Notes under the pieces: generated by a model
Told to the model about the DNA's origin: nothing
Database searches by the model: none
Seen by the model: only the letters and a program-made list of their open reading frames with translations
Origin: Candidatus Hodarchaeaceae archaeon
GTDB lineage: Archaea > Hadarchaeota > Hadarchaeia > Hadarchaeales > Hadarchaeaceae
NCBI GenBank assembly: GCA_030018135.1
Contig: JASEGJ010000010.1
Coordinates: 1-37,282, forward strand
Length of the DNA: 37,282 nt
Reading direction: 5' to 3'
Made by a program: the position numbers and the translations under genes
Shown here: piece by piece, positions 17,685-25,059 of the stretch
Position numbering within the stretch: the stretch's first letter is position 1
How the letters are laid out: every line of letters begins with the position of its first letter

Positions 17685-17969
17685 TTAACTTTTCTTTTTC
17701 CTCAACAATCTTCTTATTTGCTCTTCCTGTCTATTGTACCATTTATCAAAGAGCAGATACCCAAAGGGTAAATGAATGCCAAAGATTCCGAGTCCTCAGA
17801 AAATTAGGGGCCAGTGAAACCATATCTTTTCCGGCACAACTACGAGGTTGTAAACTGGAAAAATAACTGCGTTGAAAACCAAGTATATCACGAGATGGCA
17901 AAGGAAACCTTTTTTTGCTTCTCTCTTTTCCACAACTCTTCTCGCTTCTCTGTAATCCTTCACACTCAT
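17685..17969 (-). pseudogene. 2TM-domain protein with an internal TGA
   Basis: From ATG 17969 one frame runs 94 codons to TAA (17685) with a single internal TGA at 17796-17798 (codon 58). The product (YREARRVVEKREAKKGFLCH, then LVIYLVFNAVIFPVYNLVVV and a second hydrophobic segment IFGIHLPFGYLLF) fits the small 2TM domain family. In that family a Trp is common at the place of the TGA (PL-x-x-W-G-x-G), so a TGG to TGA change is the simplest explanation. TGA is used as a normal stop elsewhere in the window (e.g. AOR). Confidence 0.6.
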
Positions 17970-18093
17970 TTTTTCACATCCATCGGTGTGATATTGCTTC
18001 CTTAAAAGGTTGATGGAGGTATTAAGTTAACACCTATGTGAATCGCGAGGTTTTTTATTCATTTCGGTTTTCTCACTATCACCTCATCGGTTT

Positions 18094-18213
18094 TGGGCAT
18101 GATTGCATACACCTATCCGCGGTCTTTCGCCGCAATATAGTTTTTCGCTCGGGGCCCTCAATCAAACCCACGCGGTCAAAGCCGCAATTGAATTCCCGAG
18201 GTGCCCCTGCCCC
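18094..18213 (-). repeat. Dispersed repeat copy B, partner of 667-785
   Basis: The reverse complement matches 667-785 over about 119 bp at roughly 85% identity. Here the frame continues upstream (LFDERRVNIMLPQPSKGETK) into the shared GAGAPREFNCGFDRVGLIEG segment and ends about 40 codons later with CPKPMR. This looks like the C-terminus of a transposon protein lost upstream. Confidence 0.6.
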
Positions 18214-18331
18214 TTTTGTTTCTCCCTTTGATGGTTGTGGGAGCATGATATTCACCCGCCTCTCATCGAATAGTTTGAGAGGCGGATCCCTTAAAGCCGA
18301 GCGATTCATCATCCTATCAGCACCGTTAAAT

Positions 18332-19222
18332 TTACGAGAGAACTTTTAACCCCGCGCCATCGTATATCCTCTTTAACCGTTCGGGAGAGAAGTCCGTGTA
18401 ATGCCTCGCCAGCACGCTCCTCGGAACCCGCCCACAGAAGGCATCGACGTATCTGTCTGCAACGCCCAACTCGCCCATCTCGGAGCAGAACCAGTCGCGC
18501 AAAATCTGGGGCGTGATCTTAACGCCCGATGCCTCGCTCGCCCGCTTGAACCACCTATCAATTCGACTACTCCGCCACGGAAAGAGCCTTTGGTCGGCGC
18601 TCACGTCCCGCCCGTTGAGGTATTCTCTCAGCGCTTGCTCCGCTTCTCGGTTGAAAAATGACGCCCATCTTTTCTTTGTTATTGTGCTTGTTACGTTTGG
18701 CAGCACCATTCTCTTGTCAAGGTCGATGTCGCCTATCTTGAGCGATGCGACCTCATCTCGCCTAAGCCCCGATGTGGCGAGCATCAGGAACACCGCACGT
18801 TCAAATGGCCTTTTGAGCGCTTCGTAAAATCGCTTCAACTCTTCCTTGGTCGGCACCCTTTTCGGCTTGAACTCTTGGCGCGGTAATTTGAACGTCGCCA
18901 CTATTTCGCCTCTGCCCAAGAAGTCGCGGAAAAATCTTCTAAATGCTTTAAGAATGTTGGCGCGAGTCGAGGCGCTTGAATCCTTAAAGCCCGCGAGATA
19001 ATCTCTAATAACATCGGTCGAAACTTCAGCGCCGTTTAACCATCTCAAGAATCGTTTAATTTCACGACAATGATCTTGGGCGGTGGCCTCGGACAGCGAT
19101 AGGTCGATCGTGCAAAATTTCTTGAACTTCTCCAAAACATCAGGATCGAACGTTATGCCTTTGGAGCCCGCGACGCCGGTTCGAATCCGGCCGGGGCTAC
19201 TAAATTTTAGGAAAAGTCGCAT
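18332..19222 (-). CDS. Tyrosine site-specific recombinase (integrase)
   Basis: 296 residues. An N-terminal SAM-like core-binding domain (about 26-110) is followed by the catalytic domain with R154/R155 (TSGLRRDE), Lys near 183-184, QILRDWF (R242, where bacterial enzymes have HxLRH), H274 (LARHY) and nucleophile Y287 (RIYD). This layout matches archaeal plasmid and virus integrases. Residues 8-22 are encoded by the antisense of a tRNA-Gln 3' half (19157-19200), so the attachment site lies inside the 5' end of the gene. The frame is intact. It is the only clearly functional mobility gene in the window. Confidence 0.85.
   Translation of the reverse strand: MRLFLKFSSPGRIRTGVAGSKGITFDPDVLEKFKKFCTIDLSLSEATAQDHCREIKRFLRWLNGAEVSTDVIRDYLAGFKDSSASTRANILKAFRRFFRDFLGRGEIVATFKLPRQEFKPKRVPTKEELKRFYEALKRPFERAVFLMLATSGLRRDEVASLKIGDIDLDKRMVLPNVTSTITKKRWASFFNREAEQALREYLNGRDVSADQRLFPWRSSRIDRWFKRASEASGVKITPQILRDWFCSEMGELGVADRYVDAFCGRVPRSVLARHYTDFSPERLKRIYDGAGLKVLS
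19157..19200 (+). repeat. att site: intron-less copy of tRNA-Gln 3' half
   Basis: This copy has GCCTTTGGAGCCCG, a variable region, T stem GCCGG, loop TTCGAAT, CCGGC and acceptor CGGGGCTAC. It matches 16643-16704 except that the T-loop insertion (about 19 nt) is absent. It retains the UUG anticodon but no D arm or 5' acceptor strand, so it is not a gene. Confidence 0.8.
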
Positions 19223-19267
19223 TTTTTTCGCCGCACGTAAGCTTAATATCGGCGATGCGCAAGTAAA

Positions 19268-19492
19268 ATGAGGCGAGGGCTCATGGCCGTGGTTGAAAGG
19301 GGGTTAAGGAAGGTAGGGATAACGGTTTCCAAGCCGGTCTTGGCCACGACGTGCATCATCTTCGGGCTGCTGGTCATAATTTTTTCAGAACTCCTCCAGT
19401 GGATAGTCGGATTGTTCCTGATAACCCAGGGAATGCTCATATTGGCCGACTACATGAAACTCAAGAGGCACCAAGCACGCCTAACAGGCTGA
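19268..19492 (+). CDS. Small membrane protein, 74 aa, two TM segments
   Basis: An N-terminal basic helix (RRGLMAVVERGLRKVG) is followed by two hydrophobic helices (about 22-40 and 43-60) and a basic tail (KLKRHQARLTG). It begins 68 bp beyond the att copy, so it belongs to the chromosome. No family is recognised. Confidence 0.55.
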   Translation: MRRGLMAVVERGLRKVGITVSKPVLATTCIIFGLLVIIFSELLQWIVGLFLITQGMLILADYMKLKRHQARLTG

Positions 19493-19561
19493 ACTCGAAA
19501 CGGGTAGGCGACATGATTGTGGGGCGTTATGAAGCGCCACGCCCCAGCTGCCAGAATTTCG

Positions 19562-20248
19562 CTATACCAACATCAATTCGACCAATTCGTGGAGGTTTTT
19601 AGCCCGCCTTACCTCAATGCCGGGCGCCCTTGGCACGCCGGTTTGATTGGAGGCCACGATGAAAACTTTAAAGCCGGCCTCCTCGGCGACGCGCAGTTTC
19701 ACGTCGATCTCCCCGACAGGTCCGAGCCTGCCGTACCCGTCCAAGGTCGCGCTGACGATCGCATCTCGGCGCACTTCCCTATTTTCGATCGCGGCGACCA
19801 ACACGACCCCCATCGCGCCGCCAGCTGATGGGCCGGCGATGACCTCGACATCCGCCTCGATGGAGAAGACGACATCCGCTGAGGAGAGGTCAAAACCCGT
19901 CTCCCGCTCGGCGGCCAGTTTGGCGTTCCTAGCGGACTTCTGGGTGTCCTCGTTCTCGTAGGGCGGCACGCTGATGAGCACCCGTCCCTTGCCCAAGCCA
20001 AGCTCGACGGTAAGCGTTGCCAGCCTCCCCTCCCCCCGCCCCTGCTTGACGACGCCCACGATCGCCGTGGAGCGCGCGCTGACCCCGCCCTCCGCAAGCT
20101 CCAAGGGAGGTCTCGTGGCGTACCAGCTGGAGGCGAGCGTGCCGCCGAGGCAAAGGCCTATCAAGAAGGCGGCGACTAAAAGGCCCTTCAAACTCGACCC
20201 TTTTGCCCGGTGCAGCTCAAGCTGGTCCATGAGGCTCATGCGGGTCAC
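19562..20248 (-). CDS. Membrane-anchored Lon-like (S16) serine protease
   Basis: 228 residues: cytoplasmic N-terminus, one TM helix (about 21-42), then an extracytoplasmic S16 protease domain. The catalytic dyad is S141 in GPSAGGAMG and K184 in GEIDVKLRVAEEAG. There is no AAA+ ATPase domain, so this is the ATP-independent COG1750-type archaeal protein. The start is GTG 20248; ATGs follow 9 and 18 bases later. It is likely to degrade or process exported peptides. It is convergent with the 19268 membrane protein and divergent from the 20298 gene. Confidence 0.8.
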   Translation of the reverse strand: MTRMSLMDQLELHRAKGSSLKGLLVAAFLIGLCLGGTLASSWYATRPPLELAEGGVSARSTAIVGVVKQGRGEGRLATLTVELGLGKGRVLISVPPYENEDTQKSARNAKLAAERETGFDLSSADVVFSIEADVEVIAGPSAGGAMGVVLVAAIENREVRRDAIVSATLDGYGRLGPVGEIDVKLRVAEEAGFKVFIVASNQTGVPRAPGIEVRRAKNLHELVELMLV

Positions 20249-20297
20249 ATAACCGCCAACCTAATTTAATAGTTGTCCAATCTTAAATTTGGATTCC

Positions 20298-20741
20298 ATG
20301 ATAAGATACACGGGACTAAAATTCCAAGTGGCGGTGGATGTGGCGTTCGTGTTCATTCTGGCGCCACTGTACTTCATCTTACGTTCAAACTTGCCCCTGT
20401 TACAACATGAGATTAAAGTGCTCTTCAGCGCCAGCTACGTAATACTTGCGTTGAGCATCCTAGTCCTCTTTCTAATTTTCGGGATGAACCCAAAGCTTTC
20501 GCTTTTGATTCACGTCGCCCTCTTCCCCATGCTGGGTGCCTTCTACCTCTTTCTGAAGTGGATGCCGGACGCGATCAGGAAGGTCGGGGGTGTGCCGCCT
20601 TACGGCTCCGATCCGGGGATGTTCTCGGCGAACATGCTGGCTTACCTGATAGTACTTTTTGGATATTTTATTGGCCAGCTCGTCCTTTACCTGCACGAGC
20701 AGAAGCTGGTGCCGGTACCATATTATCGGCCCATCGAATAG
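20298..20741 (+). CDS. Four-TM membrane protein, unknown
   Basis: About 147 aa with four hydrophobic segments (about 12-30, 46-63, 70-87 and 115-135) and a short loop rich in Gly/Pro (GGVPPYGSDPGM) before the last helix. ATG 20298 is preferred to TTG 20289. The upstream AATTTAATAG is a plausible TATA box. No family is recognised. Confidence 0.6.
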   Translation: MIRYTGLKFQVAVDVAFVFILAPLYFILRSNLPLLQHEIKVLFSASYVILALSILVLFLIFGMNPKLSLLIHVALFPMLGAFYLFLKWMPDAIRKVGGVPPYGSDPGMFSANMLAYLIVLFGYFIGQLVLYLHEQKLVPVPYYRPIE

Positions 20742-20804
20742 GTGCGCGCGGATCGCCACATTGAGAAGCAAGCTTATTAAAAATGGAGGATACTCCTAAT
20801 CGGT

Positions 20805-20935
20805 AGCCCCGTGGGGTAGACCAGTAAAGCTGGGCCCAATGGTCAATCCTGGCGGACGCTTCACAAGGCCGCAATCTGGATCCGTCGACCCCGGTTCGAA
20901 ATCGCCCCGCGACGAAGTTCCGGGCGGGGCTACCA
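20805..20935 (+). tRNA. tRNA-Gln (CUG) with three insertions
   Basis: The acceptor AGCCCCG pairs with CGGGGCT, followed by A and encoded CCA. After the D-stem strand GGGT the sequence up to GGTCAATCCT contains an extra stretch of about 20 nt nearly identical to that of the UUG gene. The anticodon stem GCGGA pairs with TCCGT; removing GCTTCACAAGGCCGCAA (17 nt) between positions 32 and 33 yields loop CTCTGGA, anticodon CUG. The flanking GCGG/CCGC helix with bulges AC^G and AA^T is a good bulge-helix-bulge. The T loop has an extra of about 18 nt with a TCGC/GCGA hairpin. A TATA-like TTATTAAAAA lies about 30 bp upstream. Confidence 0.8.
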
Positions 20936-20943
20936 TTTGATCC

Positions 20944-21177
20944 CTAGACCTCGACCACGATCGCCGTGTTCGTATCGACGACGCCCTTGATCTTGTGGAT
21001 GCCCTCGACAACCGTGTTCGTCAGCTTCGCCAGATCCTTCGCCTCGACGAAGACGACGATATCGTACGGCCCCGTCACGACGTGCACGGACTTAACTCCG
21101 GCCAGGCGCTCGAGTTCCTTCGCGACTTGCCTGACCCTGCCGATTGCCGCGGTCACCAAGATATAAGCCTGTATCAC
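20944..21177 (-). CDS. Stand-alone Lrp/AsnC ligand-binding (RAM) domain protein
   Basis: 77 residues (IQAYILVTAAIGRVRQVAKE, then GVKSVHVVTGPYDIVVFVEA) forming one RAM domain without any HTH. I chose GTG 21177: GGTGA precedes it by four bases, and the TATA box TTATAAAT at 21212-21218 would place the transcript start just upstream. An ATG at 21204 lies too close to that box. Such proteins bind amino acids or small ligands and can modulate full-length Lrp regulators. Confidence 0.75.
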   Translation of the reverse strand: MIQAYILVTAAIGRVRQVAKELERLAGVKSVHVVTGPYDIVVFVEAKDLAKLTNTVVEGIHKIKGVVDTNTAIVVEV

Positions 21178-21286
21178 TTGCTCACCCCGCCAATTCTTTG
21201 GCATAATGCTATTTATAAGAACCGCCTCGAGAAGACCACCGTTTTCAAACGGAGGATGAATCGATGGATTACTTTCGACGACCGCG

Positions 21287-21490
21287 TCACGTCGATTCCT
21301 TGATGTCGAGCTTTCGCTTAAGGACGAGCTCCACCGAGCGAACAACGCAGCCGCCCGCGCCTATCGCCTTCGCAACCTGCTCCTTTGGAACGTAGACGAC
21401 GAGCTGTTCACCCTGCTCCTCAATCTTATCGATCTTGACGTTCAACATTCGCTTTATCAGTTCGATAGTTTTCTCTTCCAAGTGACGCAA
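21287..21490 (-). CDS. Single KH-domain protein, NusA-like
   Basis: 67 residues: an N-terminal helix (LEEKTIELIKRMLN) and a type-II-like KH fold with the GxxG loop GAGGCV in VAKAIGAGGCVVRSVELVL. It resembles one KH module of archaeal NusA-like RNA-binding proteins. It lies between the RAM protein and TraB genes on the same strand, with gaps of about 80-110 bp. A role in RNA binding is likely; the target is unknown. Confidence 0.65.
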   Translation of the reverse strand: MRHLEEKTIELIKRMLNVKIDKIEEQGEQLVVYVPKEQVAKAIGAGGCVVRSVELVLKRKLDIKEST

Positions 21491-21567
21491 CTCCCTTGCG
21501 ATGTTCTAATTCGGATTTAAAAAAGCTTATGCCGTCGGGTGGACGTCAAAAGTCGTTTGTTAGCTTT

Positions 21568-22278
21568 CTAAGCCGCCACCGTATACCCCCATGAAACCGC
21601 ATGCCATCCTCTGCGTTCTCTCGTCAATCTCTGGCAGAGCCCCGGAACATGTCCAGCGCCGACGACGCATACGATCCTCCCACTGCTCAGGGCGAGGAGC
21701 TCGGCGATCCTCGCCGCCATATATTCATTGCGCTCCTCGATGAGTACCTCGTAGGCGGCTGGCGACGCGCGTTTCAGCGAGGACAGAAGGTGGGAGAGGA
21801 CCTCATCCTCGGTAAGCTTGTCCAATTTCACACGCGGGCCAAAGGGTAGGAACCCCAGCAAGATTTCGGCCAAAAACTTCATCTTTTCCATCATCCCCGT
21901 TCGCCCCATGAGCCTCTCCAACGTTATCCCGATGTCGCGATCTATGAGTTCGACCCTAGCGCCGACCCTTTTCGCGCACTCGATCGCAGCAAGCATTTCC
22001 TCGCCGGCCGGTGTGCCCGTCTGGCGGGCAAACCTGTTTTGGAGGAGGTAGAGCAAGTTGTTTAGCATGAATAGCCCAAACCTCCGGGCGCGCAGCACCT
22101 CGAGCACGCTTGGCCGCGGGAGATCATGCGCGAGCGCTTCATACCGCCCACGGCAGAGTTCGACGGCCACGACCTCCGGTCGCTCGCGCTCGATCGCCCT
22201 TTCGGCCTCGACCCTGCTCTCTGGCAGGATGTGGGCCACGCCTACCAGGATGAGGCGGTCGTTCAGCCTTCTAAGCAC
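21568..22278 (-). CDS. TraB/PrgY-family protein, short form
   Basis: 236 residues. The N-terminal motif is GVAHILPES (the usual GTAHVSxxS), then PEVVAVELCRGRYEAL, a central R/D/E cluster (GARVELIDRDIGITLERL), and the C-terminal VCVVGAGHVPGL. These mark the TraB/TIKI-like fold. Many archaeal homologues carry C-terminal TM helices; this one stops after the GxGH motif, so it is soluble. Its start overlaps the end of the riboflavin reductase gene by 8 bp, so the two are coupled. Confidence 0.8.
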   Translation of the reverse strand: MLRRLNDRLILVGVAHILPESRVEAERAIERERPEVVAVELCRGRYEALAHDLPRPSVLEVLRARRFGLFMLNNLLYLLQNRFARQTGTPAGEEMLAAIECAKRVGARVELIDRDIGITLERLMGRTGMMEKMKFLAEILLGFLPFGPRVKLDKLTEDEVLSHLLSSLKRASPAAYEVLIEERNEYMAARIAELLALSSGRIVCVVGAGHVPGLCQRLTRERRGWHAVSWGYTVAA

Positions 22279-22930
22279 CTCGCCACCCCTTGACGCGATA
22301 GGTCAGGAGGAGATCGGCCCCGACGCGCCCGACGTTTTTTAGCTCGATTTCAACGCCATCGGAGACCTTGGCGAACCCCTCGCCGCCGACGAGGGTTCTG
22401 GCCGCCTCGCCCCCGACGATTCGAGGGGCGACCGCGACCCGCACCTCGTCCACCAGCCCCTGCCTGAGCATCCCCCAGTTCAGGGTCGAGCCCCCCTCGA
22501 GCAAGAGCTTGCGCACGCCCAGCGCGTACAGCCTCTCGAGAAGCATCGGCAGGTCGACCTCCTTGTCGCCGCCAACTATCACCCGCGCGCCCATCGCTCG
22601 AAGCTTCTCCACATTCCTCCTCGGCGCCCTCCTGCTCACCGCGACGATGGTCTGCGCCGAGCCATCCAGGACCTTAGCGCCTCGAGGGGTCTTCGCCAAG
22701 CTGTCCACCACAACTCGCATCGGGTTCTTGCCCCGCGTGCGCCTCACGGTGAGCGAGGGATCGTCGGCGAGCACCGTGCCCACGCCCACCATGACCGCAT
22801 CGACGCTCGCGCGGAGTCTATGGACGCGGTCGAGGTCCTCCTCGCAGGAGATCCTGCTATCGCCGGCGACGGTGGCGATCTTGCCGTCGAGCGTCATCGC
22901 CGCGTTGAGGACGACGTAAGGGCGGGCCAT
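22271..22930 (-). CDS. Archaeal riboflavin reductase (diamino-ribosylaminopyrimidine-phosphate reductase, RibD C-domain)
   Basis: 219 residues with DHFR-like fold signatures: VVLNAAMTLDGKIA at the N-terminus, DAVMVGVGTVLADDPSLTVR, RVVVDS, and LLEGGSTLNWGML. This stand-alone reductase form (2,5-diamino-6-ribosylamino-4(3H)-pyrimidinone 5'-phosphate reductase) is the archaeal route to riboflavin. It is upstream of and overlaps traB. Its upstream region has the 11-mer GGTTCAATAAC also found before AOR. Confidence 0.85.
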   Translation of the reverse strand: MARPYVVLNAAMTLDGKIATVAGDSRISCEEDLDRVHRLRASVDAVMVGVGTVLADDPSLTVRRTRGKNPMRVVVDSLAKTPRGAKVLDGSAQTIVAVSRRAPRRNVEKLRAMGARVIVGGDKEVDLPMLLERLYALGVRKLLLEGGSTLNWGMLRQGLVDEVRVAVAPRIVGGEAARTLVGGEGFAKVSDGVEIELKNVGRVGADLLLTYRVKGWRGA

Positions 22931-23117
22931 TCGCGAACCCCAGGGTTCAATAACTCGCCCGGGGCTCTTAAGGCTGTTTAGCCGTTATGGGCTTCCCGGA
23001 CCATTCGCATCCGAAAAAATAATAAGCACCCCTCACAAGTAGCCATCGCACGGTTAGGCGGTGATTTGCCGAAAAATGGGTGATGATCTCTCATAAGCTC
23101 AGATAGGAGGTGGCTGG

Positions 23118-23363
23118 ATGAAAAAGGCGTCCGAATACTACGGCATGCGCATTTACAGCGATCGAGCGCGTTACATCGGCGCGGTCGAGGATGTAGTGAT
23201 CGACGATAAGGAGGGTGCGGTGGTGGGGCTGGCTTTTGGCCGGAGGGAGGGCAAAGTGGCCTCTGTGCCCTACAGCAGCATTATGGCGATTGGCGACATC
23301 GTTCTCGTTCGAACCAAAAAGCCGACTGAACCAGGAGGGGCCGGTGTTGCTGCAGGAGTTTGA
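23118..23363 (+). CDS. PRC-barrel domain protein
   Basis: 81 residues: a single PRC barrel (GMRIYSDRARYIGAVEDVVI, DDKEGAVVGLAFGRREGKVA, VPYSSIMAIGDIVLV). In archaea, small PRC-barrel proteins are linked to RNA processing and the CdvA division protein shares the fold. GGAGG lies eight bases before the ATG. Its 3' end overlaps the next gene by 20 bp, so the two are co-transcribed. Confidence 0.8.
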   Translation: MKKASEYYGMRIYSDRARYIGAVEDVVIDDKEGAVVGLAFGRREGKVASVPYSSIMAIGDIVLVRTKKPTEPGGAGVAAGV

Positions 23364-23889
23364 CGGCAAGCGACCGCGCATCCACCCCACAGCATTTGTC
23401 CACCCCGCCGCAGTCGTCATCGGTGATGTCACCATAGGGGAATACTCCAGCGTCTGGCCTGGTGCGGTCGTCCGGGGGGATTTTGCAAGCGTTAAGGTGG
23501 GCCGCTACACCTGCGTGCAGGACAATACCGTCGTCCACGCAGCCGACATCTATGAGGGTAAAACGGAGAAGTACTTGCCGGTCAAGATCGGCGACTACGT
23601 CATCGTCGGTCATAACGCGCTACTGCACGGCTGTGCGATAGCGAATGACTGCATAGTTGGCGCTGGCTCGATTGTGTTCAACGGCGCCAGGGTCCGCGAG
23701 GGGGCGCTCGTAGGCATGGGGGCGGTTGTGCTGGCGGATGTTGAGGTGCCCCCGCGCACCATCGTCATCGGCATACCGGCAAGACCCCTTCGGAGGTTGA
23801 CCGATGAGGAGTTCGGCAGGATCCGCGCACAGGCAAAAAACTACGCCAAGCTGGCGAGGCTGTACAAATCGTCCGGCGTAGAAGGTTAG
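23344..23889 (+). CDS. Gamma-carbonic-anhydrase-like left-handed beta-helix protein
   Basis: 181 residues from GTG 23344, which follows AGGAGGGG; the open frame extends upstream but overlaps the PRC gene fully. Hexapeptide repeats (HPAAVVIGDVTIGEYSSVWP...) form a trimeric beta-helix. The zinc ligands H65, H90 and H95 (VVHAAD, VGHNALLHGC) match the gamma class. The acidic loop of the Cam prototype is absent, as in CamH and YrdA forms, so carbonic anhydrase activity is plausible but uncertain. A C-terminal helix packs the trimer. Confidence 0.85.
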   Translation: MLLQEFDGKRPRIHPTAFVHPAAVVIGDVTIGEYSSVWPGAVVRGDFASVKVGRYTCVQDNTVVHAADIYEGKTEKYLPVKIGDYVIVGHNALLHGCAIANDCIVGAGSIVFNGARVREGALVGMGAVVLADVEVPPRTIVIGIPARPLRRLTDEEFGRIRAQAKNYAKLARLYKSSGVEG

Positions 23890-23979
23890 GTTACAATGCT
23901 TCAGTTTTTACTGTCATCTCCTTTTAGCGACTACGCCCGTCGGTAGCCCATTGAACCCATCGATCGCGTTTTAAGCCCT

Positions 23980-25059
23980 TCAGAGCGGCACAAACGTGGT
24001 CTCCAGTCGATCATGGGTTGGATATTCCTCGACTATGGCAAACTTTAGATTTGGCTCGAGCTTGGCCAGCTCTTCCGCGATGTACCAGGCCGTCTCGAGC
24101 CTGCATTTTTTTCTATCGACTGCCATTAGCTCGGCGGGGATGTCATAGCGCCTGATCAATCGCCTTCTCGTGGCCCTCAGCTCTGCTGCCGGCAGGTCGT
24201 AGATGATGCCCTTTATCAGCAACCCATCCTCGTTGATGACATCGTAGGGCATCGCGACATTTTTCGCCCTCCGCTTGAGCCTGTTGCGCAACTGCACGCC
24301 GTCCTTGAGCGCGCTTGGGCAGTAGTGGATGTTTAAGCGGGTGTTACGGGCCGCCCATTCAAGCACCCTTCGCGCGATCTCCTCGCTGCCCTTTACCGCC
24401 ATCGATTCATCTGACTTGATCTTGAAACCTCTAGCCTTTAGCGCCGCGAGGTTCGTGTCGGAGAACTCCAGCTCGTTCAAATTGACGAAGGGGCAACCGA
24501 TGCGATCCAGTTCGCGAAGCAACGCGATGGTATGCCTAAATTTGCCCGGTACCGCGGGAATTTCGACGCCGGCGCGGAGCCCGGCCTCCAACGCCCTTTG
24601 AACGGGCTCGTGCGACCAAGTGTGGAATCTGAGCTCGTCGAGCCCCGCCAGACGCAACCTGTGCAATTGCTTCGAGGACAGCTCGCCCCCCACGTACATG
24701 TGGACGTGATGACGTTTGCCGAACCTCCGCTTGAGGAGCCGAAGGTAGCGAAGGGCTCGTCCTAGCCGCAGGGATGGGTCGCCCCCAGTTAGGCCGGTGC
24801 CAAGCGCATCGATGAGTTCGGCTTCCTCGACGATATCTCGCTGAGACCTGACCGGGCGCTCGTTGGCGTAGATGACATCCTTGCCGCGGCGCCTATCCGA
24901 TAGCGGGCAATAAAAGCAGCCACGGGTGCAGAGCCCGGTGACAAACAGCACCAGCTTAGCGCCGCGTATGCAAAGTCGGCAGCCCTTTGGCATTCTTCCA
25001 AGCAGGATCGAGTTCGCGGGGGTGCGGACGACTCGGCGGCGCTGGTCACTCGCCCTCAT
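23980..25059 (-). CDS. Radical SAM protein, COG2108-like
   Basis: 359 residues. The radical-SAM cluster site is CTRGCFYC (CX3CX2C, around 43-51), preceded by another pair GCRLC that may bind metal. GTGLTGGDPSLRLGRAL is the SAM-binding GGE-like segment. The protein resembles archaeal homologues related to pyruvate-formate-lyase activators (COG2108). Its substrate is unknown. Its start overlaps the end of moaE by 14 bp, placing it in the molybdopterin operon. Confidence 0.75.
   Translation of the reverse strand: MRASDQRRRVVRTPANSILLGRMPKGCRLCIRGAKLVLFVTGLCTRGCFYCPLSDRRRGKDVIYANERPVRSQRDIVEEAELIDALGTGLTGGDPSLRLGRALRYLRLLKRRFGKRHHVHMYVGGELSSKQLHRLRLAGLDELRFHTWSHEPVQRALEAGLRAGVEIPAVPGKFRHTIALLRELDRIGCPFVNLNELEFSDTNLAALKARGFKIKSDESMAVKGSEEIARRVLEWAARNTRLNIHYCPSALKDGVQLRNRLKRRAKNVAMPYDVINEDGLLIKGIIYDLPAAELRATRRRLIRRYDIPAELMAVDRKKCRLETAWYIAEELAKLEPNLKFAIVEEYPTHDRLETTFVPL

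Larger units (their letters stand above)
16573..19200. mobile_element. Small integrated element in tRNA-Gln(UUG)
   Basis: A copy of the tRNA-Gln 3' half, from the anticodon stem to the acceptor (19157-19200), lies 2.5 kb downstream of the intact tRNA in the same orientation. Between them are a small CcdA-like antitoxin ORF, a HEPN protein, a broken 2TM protein, a repeat shared with the IS-rich left end, and a tyrosine integrase whose 5' end includes the downstream tRNA copy. This is the arrangement of archaeal tRNA-targeted plasmids or proviruses. No replication gene remains, so it is probably a reduced relic. Confidence 0.7.

Noticed and set aside
19157-19200. A third tRNA gene
   Set aside because: Only the 3' half from the anticodon stem is present; it lies within the integrase gene as an att site.
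21178-21345. Longer form (133 aa) of the RAM-domain protein
   Set aside because: The TATA box at 21212 and the GGTGA site place the start at GTG 21177; the extra N-terminus resembles no family.
23090-23130. C/D-box small RNA near TGATGA at about 23083
   Set aside because: A matching CUGA D box at proper spacing was not found.
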